Below, piece by piece: positions 49,719 through 59,747 of a DNA stretch of 64,000 bases. A program made the position numbers and the translations under genes. Positions within the stretch are counted from its first letter, which is position 1. Each line of letters opens with the position of its first letter. Source of the DNA: Chryseobacterium sp. (GTDB lineage: Bacteria; Bacteroidota; Bacteroidia; Flavobacteriales; Weeksellaceae); contig JAITUA010000013.1 in NCBI GenBank assembly GCA_031286615.1, forward strand, positions 124,001 through 188,000, written 5' to 3'. The notes under the pieces are model-generated. The model saw only the letters and a list, made by a program, of their open reading frames with translations. It did no database searches and was not told the DNA's origin.

Positions 49719-51878
49719 TTAAAACCAGTGTCCTAAAATAACACTGAATATACCTTTTTGGTTATTTTTAAGTGAGTGGCTGAAATTAACTTTTATCTGC
49801 CCGAAAGGAGATTTGTAACCCGCCGTAATTCCCAGGGAACTATAATTTACTTTAACTGCATCTTCAAACTTGATATCGTTTGATAAGTTAGCAAAGCTGA
49901 AGTTTCCACTGATAAAATAGTTTTTGTTAAATTTAAACTGGATATCGTTTGAAGCCAATATCACATTATTAGTATAAAGCTGGGCGAAATAAAATCCTCC
50001 AAAACTTTTAAAATTCATTAAATTCTGCTCAAAAATTCCACCTAATCTAAATTGATAATAGGCAGGAAGATTTTCGCCAATAGTAACACCTCCAAAAACG
50101 TTTAAACGGTAAGTGAATTGTTTGCTCAAAGGGATATTGATTTTAAGATCTGCTTTGATCTGAATGATTCTTTTATCCACTTCAGATTTTAATAAATCTA
50201 CTGCCTTTCCTTCTGCAGCAAAATAAATTCCTTTGGTAGGAAACTCCTTATCATCCTGTGTGTCGGTTTTTATGAAGATGTATGGGTTCAGGAAACGGCT
50301 GTAGCGTCTGTTGTCTCCGTTGCTGTTTTCCGCTTTAAAGTAATCATGGCTTATTCCGCCTCCAATAGCGAATTTATCCTTCCATATAGACTGTATATAG
50401 GCCTCATTTCTCAGCCATTCCCATCGGTCTACAACATAATTGTCTATATTTTTTATATCAAAACTCATTCCTGATGAATAGAGGCCAAAGCCAGGAATAT
50501 ATCCGTTATCTATAAAATAGTTCAGATAATATCTCACACGGTCACCTACGACAACATCCAGGGAAAGGTTTGAATTTTTAAATAAAAGCCGCTTTGCAGA
50601 ATAATTCAAGAGAAGTCCTGTTTTGAAAACTTCATCATAATGCAATCCGAATTTTAGAAAATGACGGGTGTCATCTTCAGTAACATAAAGCTTCAGATAA
50701 TTGGCATCATTTTCCTGAACAATATCATAATTAATAAAACGATAATTATTTGTTGCCACCAATTTATCTACCATTTTATTGATGCTTCCATAAGTCTGTA
50801 AAGAGGGTAGACGGAGCCCCATTTTCCCCAGCGTATAGTTTTTACCGTATATTTTACTTCCTTCAATGGAAATGCTGTCTATCTTATATACGTTGGAATA
50901 TATAGGGTTTATACGCTGTCTGAGACGGTCAAAAGGGCGTTTGGGTAATTGATCCAGTACCTGAGAATATTTGAGTCCTTCTACATATCCGCTGTCAAGA
51001 ATTTTCTTCTTATCATCGTAGCTTGTTGCAGACATTCCTTTCAGATTGGGTTTGATATTGATGTCTGTATATTTATACTGTTTTCTTGTGTCTTTTTTTA
51101 TTCCGAAATCAATTACCTGATTCAGGATGGATATAATGTTGTTTAAATCCTCTCTTTTTGAAAGATCCTGATTAAGGTCTACCCCAATCACGATATCGAT
51201 TCCTCTGTCCTTTAAAGGCTTTGAAGGATAGTTTACAGTCATAGCCCCATCTATATAAATACTATCGCCAATTTTAACGGGGTCCATTAAAGATGGAAAT
51301 GCTGAACTTGCCATAATGGATTGTACGAGATCTCCTTTTTCAAATATCTGCATATTGCCGCTTTCAAGATTAGTTGCAACACACAGGAATGGGATTGGCA
51401 TTTTGGAAAAATCCTCAATATTGGAAACGTTTTTAAAAAGTTCTTTCAGAAGATAAACATTTCTTTGGCCGGTACTGATAGAAGAGGGAAGTGATATTTT
51501 TCCGTTTTTCAGGGGAATGGATAAAAGATATTTGTCTACAGATTTGTTGAAAAAAGTGGTTTCCTGCCTTGACTTGGGGTCCATAATTAAAGAGTAGAAA
51601 TCCGTATCCATGACTATTTTTTCTATTTCTTTTCCGGAGTAGCCTGCAGCATATAAACCACCTACAATGGCTCCCATACTTGTTCCGGAAACATAGTCCA
51701 CTTTCACTCCCAGGGAATCCAGTACTTTAAGAACTCCTACATGTGAAAAACCTTTAGCCCCGCCACCGGCCAGTGACAGTCCAATCTTAGGGTTTTTAGG
51801 AATTTTCAAATCTTTTTTTACCTGAGAATGGATCAATAACAGTTGGAATATGGATAGCAGAATCAGGAATTTTCTCAT
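49719..51878 (-). CDS. Patatin-like phospholipase fused to an outer-membrane barrel
   Basis: 719 aa: signal peptide (about 1-18), then a patatin domain with GGGAKG (38-43), the Ser hydrolase GTSMG (65-69) and catalytic IDGAMTVNYP. A POTRA-like stretch follows (about 330-420), and a C-terminal BamA/TamA-type barrel (about 420-719, ending GIFSVILGHWF). This is the PlpD-like type Ve autotransporter layout. The phospholipase part may be surface-exposed or kept in the periplasm. It lies between ybeY and murF-alr. Confidence 0.9.
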   Translation of the reverse strand: MRKFLILLSIFQLLLIHSQVKKDLKIPKNPKIGLSLAGGGAKGFSHVGVLKVLDSLGVKVDYVSGTSMGAIVGGLYAAGYSGKEIEKIVMDTDFYSLIMDPKSRQETTFFNKSVDKYLLSIPLKNGKISLPSSISTGQRNVYLLKELFKNVSNIEDFSKMPIPFLCVATNLESGNMQIFEKGDLVQSIMASSAFPSLMDPVKIGDSIYIDGAMTVNYPSKPLKDRGIDIVIGVDLNQDLSKREDLNNIISILNQVIDFGIKKDTRKQYKYTDINIKPNLKGMSATSYDDKKKILDSGYVEGLKYSQVLDQLPKRPFDRLRQRINPIYSNVYKIDSISIEGSKIYGKNYTLGKMGLRLPSLQTYGSINKMVDKLVATNNYRFINYDIVQENDANYLKLYVTEDDTRHFLKFGLHYDEVFKTGLLLNYSAKRLLFKNSNLSLDVVVGDRVRYYLNYFIDNGYIPGFGLYSSGMSFDIKNIDNYVVDRWEWLRNEAYIQSIWKDKFAIGGGISHDYFKAENSNGDNRRYSRFLNPYIFIKTDTQDDKEFPTKGIYFAAEGKAVDLLKSEVDKRIIQIKADLKINIPLSKQFTYRLNVFGGVTIGENLPAYYQFRLGGIFEQNLMNFKSFGGFYFAQLYTNNVILASNDIQFKFNKNYFISGNFSFANLSNDIKFEDAVKVNYSSLGITAGYKSPFGQIKVNFSHSLKNNQKGIFSVILGHWF

Positions 51879-51880
51879 AG

Positions 51881-54328
51881 TTAATCTTTTATATAAATCC
51901 GTTTCACCCGAGGCGAAATGGAGGTTAATACTTCATAGGTTATAGTTTTGCAGTAGCCTGCGAATTCTTTTAAACTTGGTTTGGCGTTGAAAACAGTTAC
52001 CGTATCGCCTTCTTTTACATTTGGAATATTATCTACATTAATCATCATCATATCCATGCAAATGTTTCCAACAATTGGGGCCAGTGTTTTGTTGACACCT
52101 ACATTTCCTGCCTGATTTCCTATCAGCCTTGGAATTCCGTCAGCATATCCAACAGGTATAGTTGCAATTCTTGTAGGGTGATCTGCTTTATATTTTCTGC
52201 TGTAGCCTACAGATTCACCATTTTCAACCGTTGATATCTGTGAAATTACGGTTTTAAAACTTACCACAGACTGCAGCTGCTTCTGAATTTCATTATCAGG
52301 TGACTCTCCAAGCATTCCAATTCCGATTCTTACCATATCAAACTGATGATTGGTATAGCTTGTTATTCCGGATGAATTCAGAATATGACGAAGAGGAGTG
52401 TATTCTAATTTTTCTATCAGGTAACTGGAATTCTTTTCAAAAACTTCCAGCTGTTTCAAAGTAAATTCTTTTTCTTCAGGCATATCAGAAGATGATAAAT
52501 GACTGAACATACTCTGTACTTTCAGATTTTTCTGGCTTAAAGTTTCGCTTAGCTGATCCAGTTCAAAATCTTTAAAACCAAGACGGTGCATTCCGGTTTC
52601 CAGTTTGATATGGATCGGATACTTTTTATCATAACCTGATTTCTGAACCGCTTCATAGAATAATTCCAACACTCTGAAACTATATATTTCCGGCTCCAAG
52701 TTATATTCTATGATAGTCTGATAACTATGCTGCTCAGGATTCATTACGATAATAGGAGTGGTGATCCCTTTCTTACGAAGTTCAACTCCTTCATCAACAT
52801 ATGCCACACCCAGATAATCTATATGATGGTGCTGAAGAAATTCTGAGACTTCATAACTTCCCAATCCATAAGCATTGGCTTTTACCATGGCCATCATTTT
52901 GGTTCCAGGTTTCAGGAGAGATTTGTGATAGTTGATATTATGAAGAATCGCATTTAGGTTTACTTCCAATACCGTATCATGTTTTCTGAGTTCAAGTATA
53001 TCTTTAAGCCTTTCGATCTCAAATTTTCTGGCTCCTTTCAGCAGGATAATCTGATTTTCTATTTCAGTAAGGTGTTTACTTTCAATTAGCTCTTTAGTGT
53101 CAATGAAAGTATATGTTTTAGCTTTAAATAATTCACTAAACTTTGATATTTCATCACCGATTAAGAAGACAGAATCAAAATGCTGCTCATTCACCAGCTC
53201 AGAAACTTCTTCATATAATTCTTTTACGTTGGTACTTACCCCAACGATGTCAGTTAAGACCAGTGATTTTTTAGATTTGTTATATTCATTCAAAAACTGC
53301 AGGGCAGTCTTCAAAGAATCGAGGTCAAGATTAAAAGAATCGTTAATGACAATATTGCCTTTAATTCCTTCAATCGCTTCAAGCCTCATTTCAACGGCTT
53401 TTAAAAGGTTGATTTTTTCAACGATCTTTTTATTTTCGATATTCAGTTCCTTGAGGACTGTGATAAGCGCCATAGCATTGGTTAATGTCGCTTCGTCTCT
53501 CTGATGGGCAGGAAAACTGATTTCTTCACCAAAATAATCAACAATAATGTTGTCATCTTTGGAAATGTTGTTTTTGATGAAAACCTGGTTCTCTTTTTTA
53601 AATCCGTAAGAAATTAATTTTTTATCAGAATATGATTTTTTTATTTTTTGTTCAACCAAAGAATTGTCACCATTATAAATGATCACTTCAGAATTTTTGA
53701 AAAGACTGATCTTTTCATCAATAAGTTCATCTTCGGAAGAAAAGTTGGCAGCATGAGCGGTCCCGATGTGAGTAAGCAATCCGATCTGAGGATGGAACAT
53801 GTCTTCAAGTTTTTCCATCTCATGTGGTTTTGAAATTCCCACTTCAAAAATTCCCAGTCTATAAGAACTGTTGATCTGAAGAAGAGAAAGAGGAAGACCA
53901 ATCTGAGAATTAAAACTTTTAGGACTTTTTACAGTAGGAAATTCATTCCACAGACATTGATACAACCATTCTTTTAAAATAGTTTTACCATTACTTCCTG
54001 TAATTCCGATAGATTGTAAGTGAGAATTTTCAAAATGATACTTTGCTAATTTTTGAAGAAACTCAACGGAATTTTCAACAATAATCCAGGTTATATTTTC
54101 AAATTCCGGATAATGATGTTCAGAAATAATAATATTGATCCCTCTGTCTATTGCAGAATCTATAAATTTTTCGCCGGAATTTTTAGGGGTATTGATCGCG
54201 ATAAAAGCTGTATTTTTGATAGAATAAATAATTCTGCTGTCATACGCTATATTTTTGATCATTAAATTTCCGTCTCCAATGATCTGTGCATTGGTGATCT
54301 CTGCAATGTGTTGTACTGTATAGTTCAT
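51881..54328 (-). CDS. Bifunctional MurF ligase / alanine racemase
   Basis: An 815-aa fusion. The N-terminal MurF-like part (about 1-440) has the ATP motif GITGSNGKT, FNSQIGLPLSLL and GIFEVGISKPHEME. The C-terminal alanine racemase part (about 450-815) has the PLP-Lys MVKANAYGLGSYEVS and the GRHMLG-type RIGIGMLGESPD segment. It provides D-Ala and D-Ala-D-Ala addition to peptidoglycan precursors. This fusion is typical of Bacteroidota. Only 2 bases to the patatin gene, so they are probably cotranscribed. Confidence 0.95.
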   Translation of the reverse strand: MNYTVQHIAEITNAQIIGDGNLMIKNIAYDSRIIYSIKNTAFIAINTPKNSGEKFIDSAIDRGINIIISEHHYPEFENITWIIVENSVEFLQKLAKYHFENSHLQSIGITGSNGKTILKEWLYQCLWNEFPTVKSPKSFNSQIGLPLSLLQINSSYRLGIFEVGISKPHEMEKLEDMFHPQIGLLTHIGTAHAANFSSEDELIDEKISLFKNSEVIIYNGDNSLVEQKIKKSYSDKKLISYGFKKENQVFIKNNISKDDNIIVDYFGEEISFPAHQRDEATLTNAMALITVLKELNIENKKIVEKINLLKAVEMRLEAIEGIKGNIVINDSFNLDLDSLKTALQFLNEYNKSKKSLVLTDIVGVSTNVKELYEEVSELVNEQHFDSVFLIGDEISKFSELFKAKTYTFIDTKELIESKHLTEIENQIILLKGARKFEIERLKDILELRKHDTVLEVNLNAILHNINYHKSLLKPGTKMMAMVKANAYGLGSYEVSEFLQHHHIDYLGVAYVDEGVELRKKGITTPIIVMNPEQHSYQTIIEYNLEPEIYSFRVLELFYEAVQKSGYDKKYPIHIKLETGMHRLGFKDFELDQLSETLSQKNLKVQSMFSHLSSSDMPEEKEFTLKQLEVFEKNSSYLIEKLEYTPLRHILNSSGITSYTNHQFDMVRIGIGMLGESPDNEIQKQLQSVVSFKTVISQISTVENGESVGYSRKYKADHPTRIATIPVGYADGIPRLIGNQAGNVGVNKTLAPIVGNICMDMMMINVDNIPNVKEGDTVTVFNAKPSLKEFAGYCKTITYEVLTSISPRVKRIYIKD

Positions 54329-54498
54329 TGGTGCCCTTTCTGCTTTATTTTTTGAGCGAAACTGCAGAATAAAACTCCAAAAAGTAAGAAACCGGTTATT
54401 TAAACTGATCTTTTTTTCCAGATTTTATCCTATTGCTTTTTCCGCTTTTTATTTTTTACTGAGTAAATCTAATTTTATGGCTGGGTATATTTTAACCC

Positions 54499-55086
54499 TT
54501 ATTTTCTTTTTAAAAGTACTTCGTCAATAAATACACGGCGGCTTACTGCTTCATAGCTTTCAGTTTCTCCCAATTCTACCAGATTATCTCCCTGAGAAGT
54601 TCTCATAGAATAATTGGCAAGATTACCGGTTCTCTTACAAATAGCATGCACTTTTGTAACGTACTCGGCAGTGGCCATCAAATTGGGCATTGGCCCGAAC
54701 GGTCGGCCTAAAAAGTCCATATCTAATCCTGCAATGACCACTCTGATTCCGCTATTGGCAAGCTGGTTAGCAACATCAACAATGCTTTCATCAAAAAACT
54801 GAGCTTCATCAATGGCTACTACATCACAATTGGAAGCCAACAGAAGAATTTCATTAGGATTTTCTACTGCTGTGCTGCGGATTTTATTCTGATTATGAGA
54901 TACTACATCCTCTTCAGAATACCGTATATCCATTTTTGGTTTAAAAATTTCCACATTCTGTCCTGCCATTTCCGCTCTTCGTAATCTGCGGATCAGTTCC
55001 TCGGTTTTACCCGAAAACATAGAGCCACAAATCACTTCCATCCAACCACTTTGTTTGGAATGATTAATTGTATTTTCTAAAAACAT
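54499..55086 (-). CDS. tdk: Thymidine kinase
   Basis: A 195-aa type II TK: P-loop GSMFSGKTEELIRRLRR, then IDEAQFFDE, GLDMDFLGRPFGPMPNLM and the lasso part AICKRTGNLANYSMRTSQGD. Only one of the four zinc Cys remains (CKRT and SRRV where many members have CxxC), a known trend in flavobacterial TKs as far as I recall. Makes dTMP from thymidine. It lies on its own, divergent from the acidic repeat gene. Confidence 0.95.
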   Translation of the reverse strand: MFLENTINHSKQSGWMEVICGSMFSGKTEELIRRLRRAEMAGQNVEIFKPKMDIRYSEEDVVSHNQNKIRSTAVENPNEILLLASNCDVVAIDEAQFFDESIVDVANQLANSGIRVVIAGLDMDFLGRPFGPMPNLMATAEYVTKVHAICKRTGNLANYSMRTSQGDNLVELGETESYEAVSRRVFIDEVLLKRK

Positions 55087-55147
55087 TTGTTAAATTAGCC
55101 GTATATTTTTAACATCAAAAGTAAGCAATTTTAATAAGAATCTTATT

Positions 55148-56635
55148 ATGCAGAATATCCAAGATTTAAAGGAAAAGATTTTTTTTGAATCCATGAATAT
55201 CATTGATAATCTGGACAAAATAAGCAACGTAGACGAATTACTTTCCAAGCAAGATCTTGTAGATGAGCTTGCTAACAGGATTTCTTTTTTGAAACTGCTG
55301 GAAAAGAATATTGAATATTTCTTGACAGATCAACCGGCTCAGTATCCGGTCCATCAGCACATCTCTTTTGCATCCGGAGAAACGGAACATTATGACAAAG
55401 GAAATGAGGTAACAGAAGAGGAAGCTATTTTTAATAATGAGCTGAACGAAATAGATGAGAATGAAATTTTCTCAACCGGTTCTGAAGAAGAGGAAGCTGT
55501 TTTCAATAACCAGCTGAATGAAATTGTTGAAAATGAATTCCATGAAAATATTGTAAGCTTTGTGGAAGACGGTTACGAGGAAAAAGTACCGGAAAACACT
55601 AAGGAACAGGATTCTGATCATGAAACTCTGGAAGAAGAGGCTGTTTTTAATAATCAGTTGAACGAAATAGATGAAAATGAAATTTCAGAAGAGCAGAGAG
55701 TTGTTCTGAGTTTTGTAGACGAAGAAAAAATTCTTGCCGATTCTACACCAGATTCTGATGAAGATCTCAATGAAGACCTTTTCCATAATGAAGTGACAGA
55801 GGAAGAAGCCATTTTCAACAACCAACTGAATGAAATGGATGACCAGGAAGAGGAAAATTTTGAGCAGGAATCAAAAAAAGAAACTGATTTTGCCGAAGTA
55901 AATGATGATAAAGTTCCTGTGACAGAGATTATCCCAAGTATTTTTGATACAGAAACTCTGGAAGATGAAATACTGATCGAAGAAAACGAAGAGCAGTTTG
56001 TGGCTTCAAATGTTTCTATTGAGCAGGGAGAAATGGCCACTGAAACTTCCAATGTGGAAAATATTCTGAGTGAGATAAAAAATGATCATTCAGTAGAAGA
56101 AGTAAAGGAGGAAAGCATCCTTGCTGAAGTTTATGACAGAAGAAAAATCGTTGAGATTGATAAACCTGCAGCTGAAGAAACAGAAAAACATCCTTCTGAT
56201 GAAAGCTTTGAAAACTTAGAAGCCTATCATCAGGAGAAAAAAATAAAATTATCCAATATCAAAGGATTAAAAGCCGTTCAGTCACTTTTTGATGATGATC
56301 CTTTGGAAAGAGAATTTCCTAACGAAAAGGAGCCTGTGGCAGAGAAAGAAGATAACGGAAGCATTCTGAAATCTAATATTCCTACCAACTTTATGGAAGC
56401 AGACAAACAGAAACCGGAATTTAAGCTGGATCTGAATGACAGAATTGCTTTCTCAAAAATGCTCTTTGAAGGAAGTCAGACAGATCTGAATGATACGGTA
56501 TTTCAGCTGAACCAGTTCAAAACACTGGAAGAAGCCAAAGAATATCTGAGTGATCTGTATTACGAAAGAAAATGGAATAAAGTGGATGAATATGCTCAGA
56601 GACTTTGGATATTGGTAGAAAATAAATTCTTATAA
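55148..56635 (+). CDS. Acidic internal-repeat protein of unknown function
   Basis: A 495-aa, very Glu/Asp-rich cytosolic protein. A short helical N-terminus (about 1-60) is followed by a long disordered-looking acidic part. In it the motif EEA-I/V-FNN-E/Q-LNE occurs four times (91-102, 115-126, 163-174, 219-230). A conserved C-terminus (about 430-495, LNDRIAFSKMLFEGSQTDLNDTVFQLN) resembles a domain seen in many flavobacterial hypothetical proteins. Role unknown. It runs directly into rsmI with 2 bases between. Confidence 0.68.
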   Translation: MQNIQDLKEKIFFESMNIIDNLDKISNVDELLSKQDLVDELANRISFLKLLEKNIEYFLTDQPAQYPVHQHISFASGETEHYDKGNEVTEEEAIFNNELNEIDENEIFSTGSEEEEAVFNNQLNEIVENEFHENIVSFVEDGYEEKVPENTKEQDSDHETLEEEAVFNNQLNEIDENEISEEQRVVLSFVDEEKILADSTPDSDEDLNEDLFHNEVTEEEAIFNNQLNEMDDQEEENFEQESKKETDFAEVNDDKVPVTEIIPSIFDTETLEDEILIEENEEQFVASNVSIEQGEMATETSNVENILSEIKNDHSVEEVKEESILAEVYDRRKIVEIDKPAAEETEKHPSDESFENLEAYHQEKKIKLSNIKGLKAVQSLFDDDPLEREFPNEKEPVAEKEDNGSILKSNIPTNFMEADKQKPEFKLDLNDRIAFSKMLFEGSQTDLNDTVFQLNQFKTLEEAKEYLSDLYYERKWNKVDEYAQRLWILVENKFL

Positions 56636-56637
56636 TT

Positions 56638-57312
56638 TTGAGCGGAATCTTATATTTTGTTCCCACACCAGTTGGGAATTTGGAAGATATGACTTTCAGG
56701 GCGATAAACGTCCTTAAAGAAGTTGATTATATTTTATGTGAAGACACAAGAACTTCCGGAATACTTTTAAAACATTTTGAAATCTCAAAGCCTTTAAAAT
56801 CTTATCATTTACACAATGAACACCAGGCAACGGAGAAAGTGATTACAGACCTTAAAAACGGTCAGAATATCGCTATTATTACCGATGCGGGAACACCCGG
56901 TATTTCGGATCCGGGATATTTGCTGGCAAAAGCAGGAGCGGACAATAATATCGACATGATCTGTCTTCCCGGAGCAACAGCTCTCATTCCTGCACTTGTT
57001 GTTTCAGGTCTTCCCAACAATGAATTTTTATTCGCAGGTTTTTTACCACAGAAAAAAGGCAGACAAACGAAACTGAAGCAGCTTGCTGAAGAAAAAAAGA
57101 CCATCGTTCTTTATGAAAGTCCTCATAAAATCAATACGACTCTGGAGCAGATAAAAGAATTCTTCGGAGAAGACACCAAGGTAAGTTTAAGCCGCGAGAT
57201 CTCTAAAAAATTTGAAGAAACCAAACGAGGAACAATCAATGAATTAATTGAATTTTCCAAGAGTAAAACCTTAAAGGGAGAGATCGTTCTTATTGTCAAC
57301 AATTCTATTTAA
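56638..57312 (+). CDS. rsmI: 16S rRNA (cytidine1402-2'-O)-methyltransferase RsmI, TTG start
   Basis: 224 aa. The frame must begin at TTG 56638, as the conserved LYFVPTPVGNLEDMTFRA comes within the first 20 residues and no ATG precedes it. Other marks: CEDTRTSG, ITDAGTPGISDPG, and VLYESPHKI. It is shorter than the E. coli enzyme (about 286), normal for Bacteroidota. It starts two bases after the acidic protein's stop, so translational coupling may help the weak start. Confidence 0.92.
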   Translation: MSGILYFVPTPVGNLEDMTFRAINVLKEVDYILCEDTRTSGILLKHFEISKPLKSYHLHNEHQATEKVITDLKNGQNIAIITDAGTPGISDPGYLLAKAGADNNIDMICLPGATALIPALVVSGLPNNEFLFAGFLPQKKGRQTKLKQLAEEKKTIVLYESPHKINTTLEQIKEFFGEDTKVSLSREISKKFEETKRGTINELIEFSKSKTLKGEIVLIVNNSI

Positions 57313-57318
57313 TTTTTC

Positions 57319-58830
57319 TTGAAAAAATTAGTTTTTGTATTGTGTTCAGTAGTCTGTACAGCACAGACCAACCAATATATGAAAGTGATCCTGTCAAAAA
57401 AGACAGGGAAGGAGGTGAATTCCTATTCGGATGGATATGGAACGGTTTACGATTCCGGTTCTAAAAAACAGGGAATAGTAGACTCTTTAGGAGCCATTAC
57501 CTTTGAATCTCCTTACAGGGGCGGAGTTTTGCATATTTTTAAAAACAGATTTATTCTTTATTCTGAAGACGGAAATAATAGAAAATCAGCCATTATTGAC
57601 GAAAAAGGAAAGGAATTGATTGCTTTGGATGATCAGGAATTCAATACACCCTGGTGGAGCAAAGACCGTATTATTTCTTCAAAACAAGACAAAGAAGCCG
57701 TGTATGACTATAACGGAAGAGAAATTATTCCCTATGCTGAAAAAATCCGTTTTTCCGGGAAGAACAGATTCTTTGTTTTAAAGGATAAAAAATGGTTTTT
57801 GTATGATCTTAACGGAAAGCAGCTCAGCAACCGGGAATTTAAAGAAGATTACAACTTTGAAGAAGGTAAAGCATTGATAATTAATGATGAAAATGAGAGT
57901 GAAATCATTGGAAATGATGGCCAAACTCTGCATAAATTTTCAAAACAGGTAGTAGATATCAATGCATATCCTTATCTGATTACTAAAAATAAAAGTACAG
58001 GAAAATACGGCCTGATAGATACAGAAGAAAATATACTTGCCGAGGAAATCTTTAATGATATCACTCCGGAATACTTTGGCAGAAAGGAATATATCTACCT
58101 TATAAAAAACGGGAAGGCAACGGTCTTCAATAAAAAAGATAAGAAACTGTATTCCCAGACTTTTAAATACGTAAATCCTTTATTGAATAATTTCTTCAGT
58201 GTTTATAATGATAAAGTAAAAAAATCCGGAATTGTTGATCTTGAAGGGAATATCATTCTTCCTCAGGAATATGATTTTATCAAAGCTTTTACCATCTCAG
58301 GGAAAGATTTCATCTACCTTAAAAAAGGAAATGAAGAACAATTCCTGGATAAAGATCTCAAGAATATTGTTGGGGAAGGCGTACAGATTTTAGGCTTTTA
58401 TCCGGATAACCTTATTATAGGAAAACAGGATCGTTACTATAGATTTTCTGTGAAGAATGGTTCAACGGAAGAGTTGAAGAATATCAGTCAGATCAGAAAT
58501 GAAGATGTAGAATATTTTAATCCGCTTAATCAGTATTCTAAACCTTTGGTGTGTAAAAATACAGGCAATCTGTATGGCATTCTTGATGGAAAAGGAACAG
58601 AAATTGTTCCCTTTATTTACGAAGATATCATTACATTCGGGAATGCTGAGAACGAAATTGTGGTAAAAAAAGAAGGGAAATTCGGAGTTTCAAACTTTCA
58701 GAATGAGCCTTTGAAGGAGATTATTTATGATAAATATTTCTGGCAGAAAGAAGTACTGAAGCTGGATAGAAGCAAAAAAACGGACTTTATTTATTTCACG
58801 AGATTTAAAAATAATCCTGCTCAGCTGTAA
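57319..58830 (+). CDS. Exported WG-repeat protein, TTG start
   Basis: 503 aa. The likely start is TTG 57319, giving a signal peptide MKKLVFVLCSVVCTAQ; the first ATG lies after it and would lose the signal. The body contains repeated WG-type units such as KQGIVDSLGAITFESPY, YGLIDTEENILAEEIFNDI, KSGIVDLEGNIILPQEYDFI and YGILDGKGTEIVPFIYEDI. These form a beta-structured repeat protein. Function unknown; six bases after rsmI. Confidence 0.82.
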   Translation: MKKLVFVLCSVVCTAQTNQYMKVILSKKTGKEVNSYSDGYGTVYDSGSKKQGIVDSLGAITFESPYRGGVLHIFKNRFILYSEDGNNRKSAIIDEKGKELIALDDQEFNTPWWSKDRIISSKQDKEAVYDYNGREIIPYAEKIRFSGKNRFFVLKDKKWFLYDLNGKQLSNREFKEDYNFEEGKALIINDENESEIIGNDGQTLHKFSKQVVDINAYPYLITKNKSTGKYGLIDTEENILAEEIFNDITPEYFGRKEYIYLIKNGKATVFNKKDKKLYSQTFKYVNPLLNNFFSVYNDKVKKSGIVDLEGNIILPQEYDFIKAFTISGKDFIYLKKGNEEQFLDKDLKNIVGEGVQILGFYPDNLIIGKQDRYYRFSVKNGSTEELKNISQIRNEDVEYFNPLNQYSKPLVCKNTGNLYGILDGKGTEIVPFIYEDIITFGNAENEIVVKKEGKFGVSNFQNEPLKEIIYDKYFWQKEVLKLDRSKKTDFIYFTRFKNNPAQL

Positions 58831-58883
58831 TAAAAATCCAAATAATTATCAAAAAAATCCAGTATTTTAACAAATTAAATGGG

Positions 58884-58909
58884 TTGAATAACAATTTATA
58901 ATATCTTTG
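58884..58909 (+). promoter_or_regulatory. Promoter of fabG
   Basis: TTG (58884-58886) and TATCTTTG (58902-58909), 15 bases apart. The -7 match is good; the spacing is short. The leader of about 85 bases contains a hairpin-like AGTCAGCTGTCACAAGCTGA. Confidence 0.4.
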
Positions 58910-59000
58910 CAAACCGTTTAATTCCGGATAGGAATTGTAGAAATTATAAGAGTCAGCTGTCACAAGCTGAATGAGTTAAAAGAAATAATTGTCAATAGAT

Positions 59001-59744
59001 ATGAAAATATTAGAAGGAAAAGTAGCACTAATTACCGGAGCTACAAGAGGAATCGGTAAGGGTATCGCTGAAATGTTTGCTCAGCAAGGGGCAAAAGTGG
59101 CATTTACCTACGCTGGCTCTGTAGACAAAGCAAAAGAATTAGAAGCAGCTTTAAGTTCTGTAACCCAAATTAAGGGATATCAGTCTGACGCATCAGATTA
59201 TGATGCAGCTCAGAAATTGGTGGAAGATGTGATGGCAGAGTTCGGACAGATTGATATTTTAATAAACAATGCAGGAATTACAAAAGATAACCTGTTATTG
59301 AGAATGTCCAAAGAAGATTGGGATAAAGTAATCAAAGTAAACTTAGATTCAGTTTTTAACCTTACGAAAGCGGTAATCAAGCCGATGATGAAGGCTAGAT
59401 CCGGATCTATTATCAATATGACTTCTGTAGTAGGAGTGAAAGGAAATGCCGGACAAGCCAACTATGCAGCTTCTAAAGCAGGTGTAATAGGGTTTACAAA
59501 ATCTGTGGCACTGGAATTAGGATCAAGAAATATCAGATGTAATGCTATTGCTCCAGGGTTTATTGAAACGGAAATGACCGCTGTTCTGGACGAAAAAACT
59601 GTTCAGGGATGGAGAGAAGAGATTCCAATGAAAAGAGGAGGACAGCCTGCAGATATCGCGAATGCGTGTGTATTCTTAGGCAGCGAAATGTCAGCATACA
59701 TTACCGGACAAACGTTAAACGTTGACGGTGGAATGTTAACTTAG
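59001..59744 (+). CDS. fabG: 3-oxoacyl-[ACP] reductase FabG
   Basis: 247 aa from ATG 59001, the usual FabG length; a TTG four codons earlier is not needed. NADPH motif TGATRGIGKGIA, NNAGITKDNLL, catalytic Ser, Tyr-x3-Lys in TSVVGVKGNAGQANYAASK, and GFIETEMT. Reduces 3-oxoacyl-ACP in fatty-acid synthesis. Four bases after it the next gene begins. Confidence 0.95.
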   Translation: MKILEGKVALITGATRGIGKGIAEMFAQQGAKVAFTYAGSVDKAKELEAALSSVTQIKGYQSDASDYDAAQKLVEDVMAEFGQIDILINNAGITKDNLLLRMSKEDWDKVIKVNLDSVFNLTKAVIKPMMKARSGSIINMTSVVGVKGNAGQANYAASKAGVIGFTKSVALELGSRNIRCNAIAPGFIETEMTAVLDEKTVQGWREEIPMKRGGQPADIANACVFLGSEMSAYITGQTLNVDGGMLT

Positions 59745-59747
59745 AAA

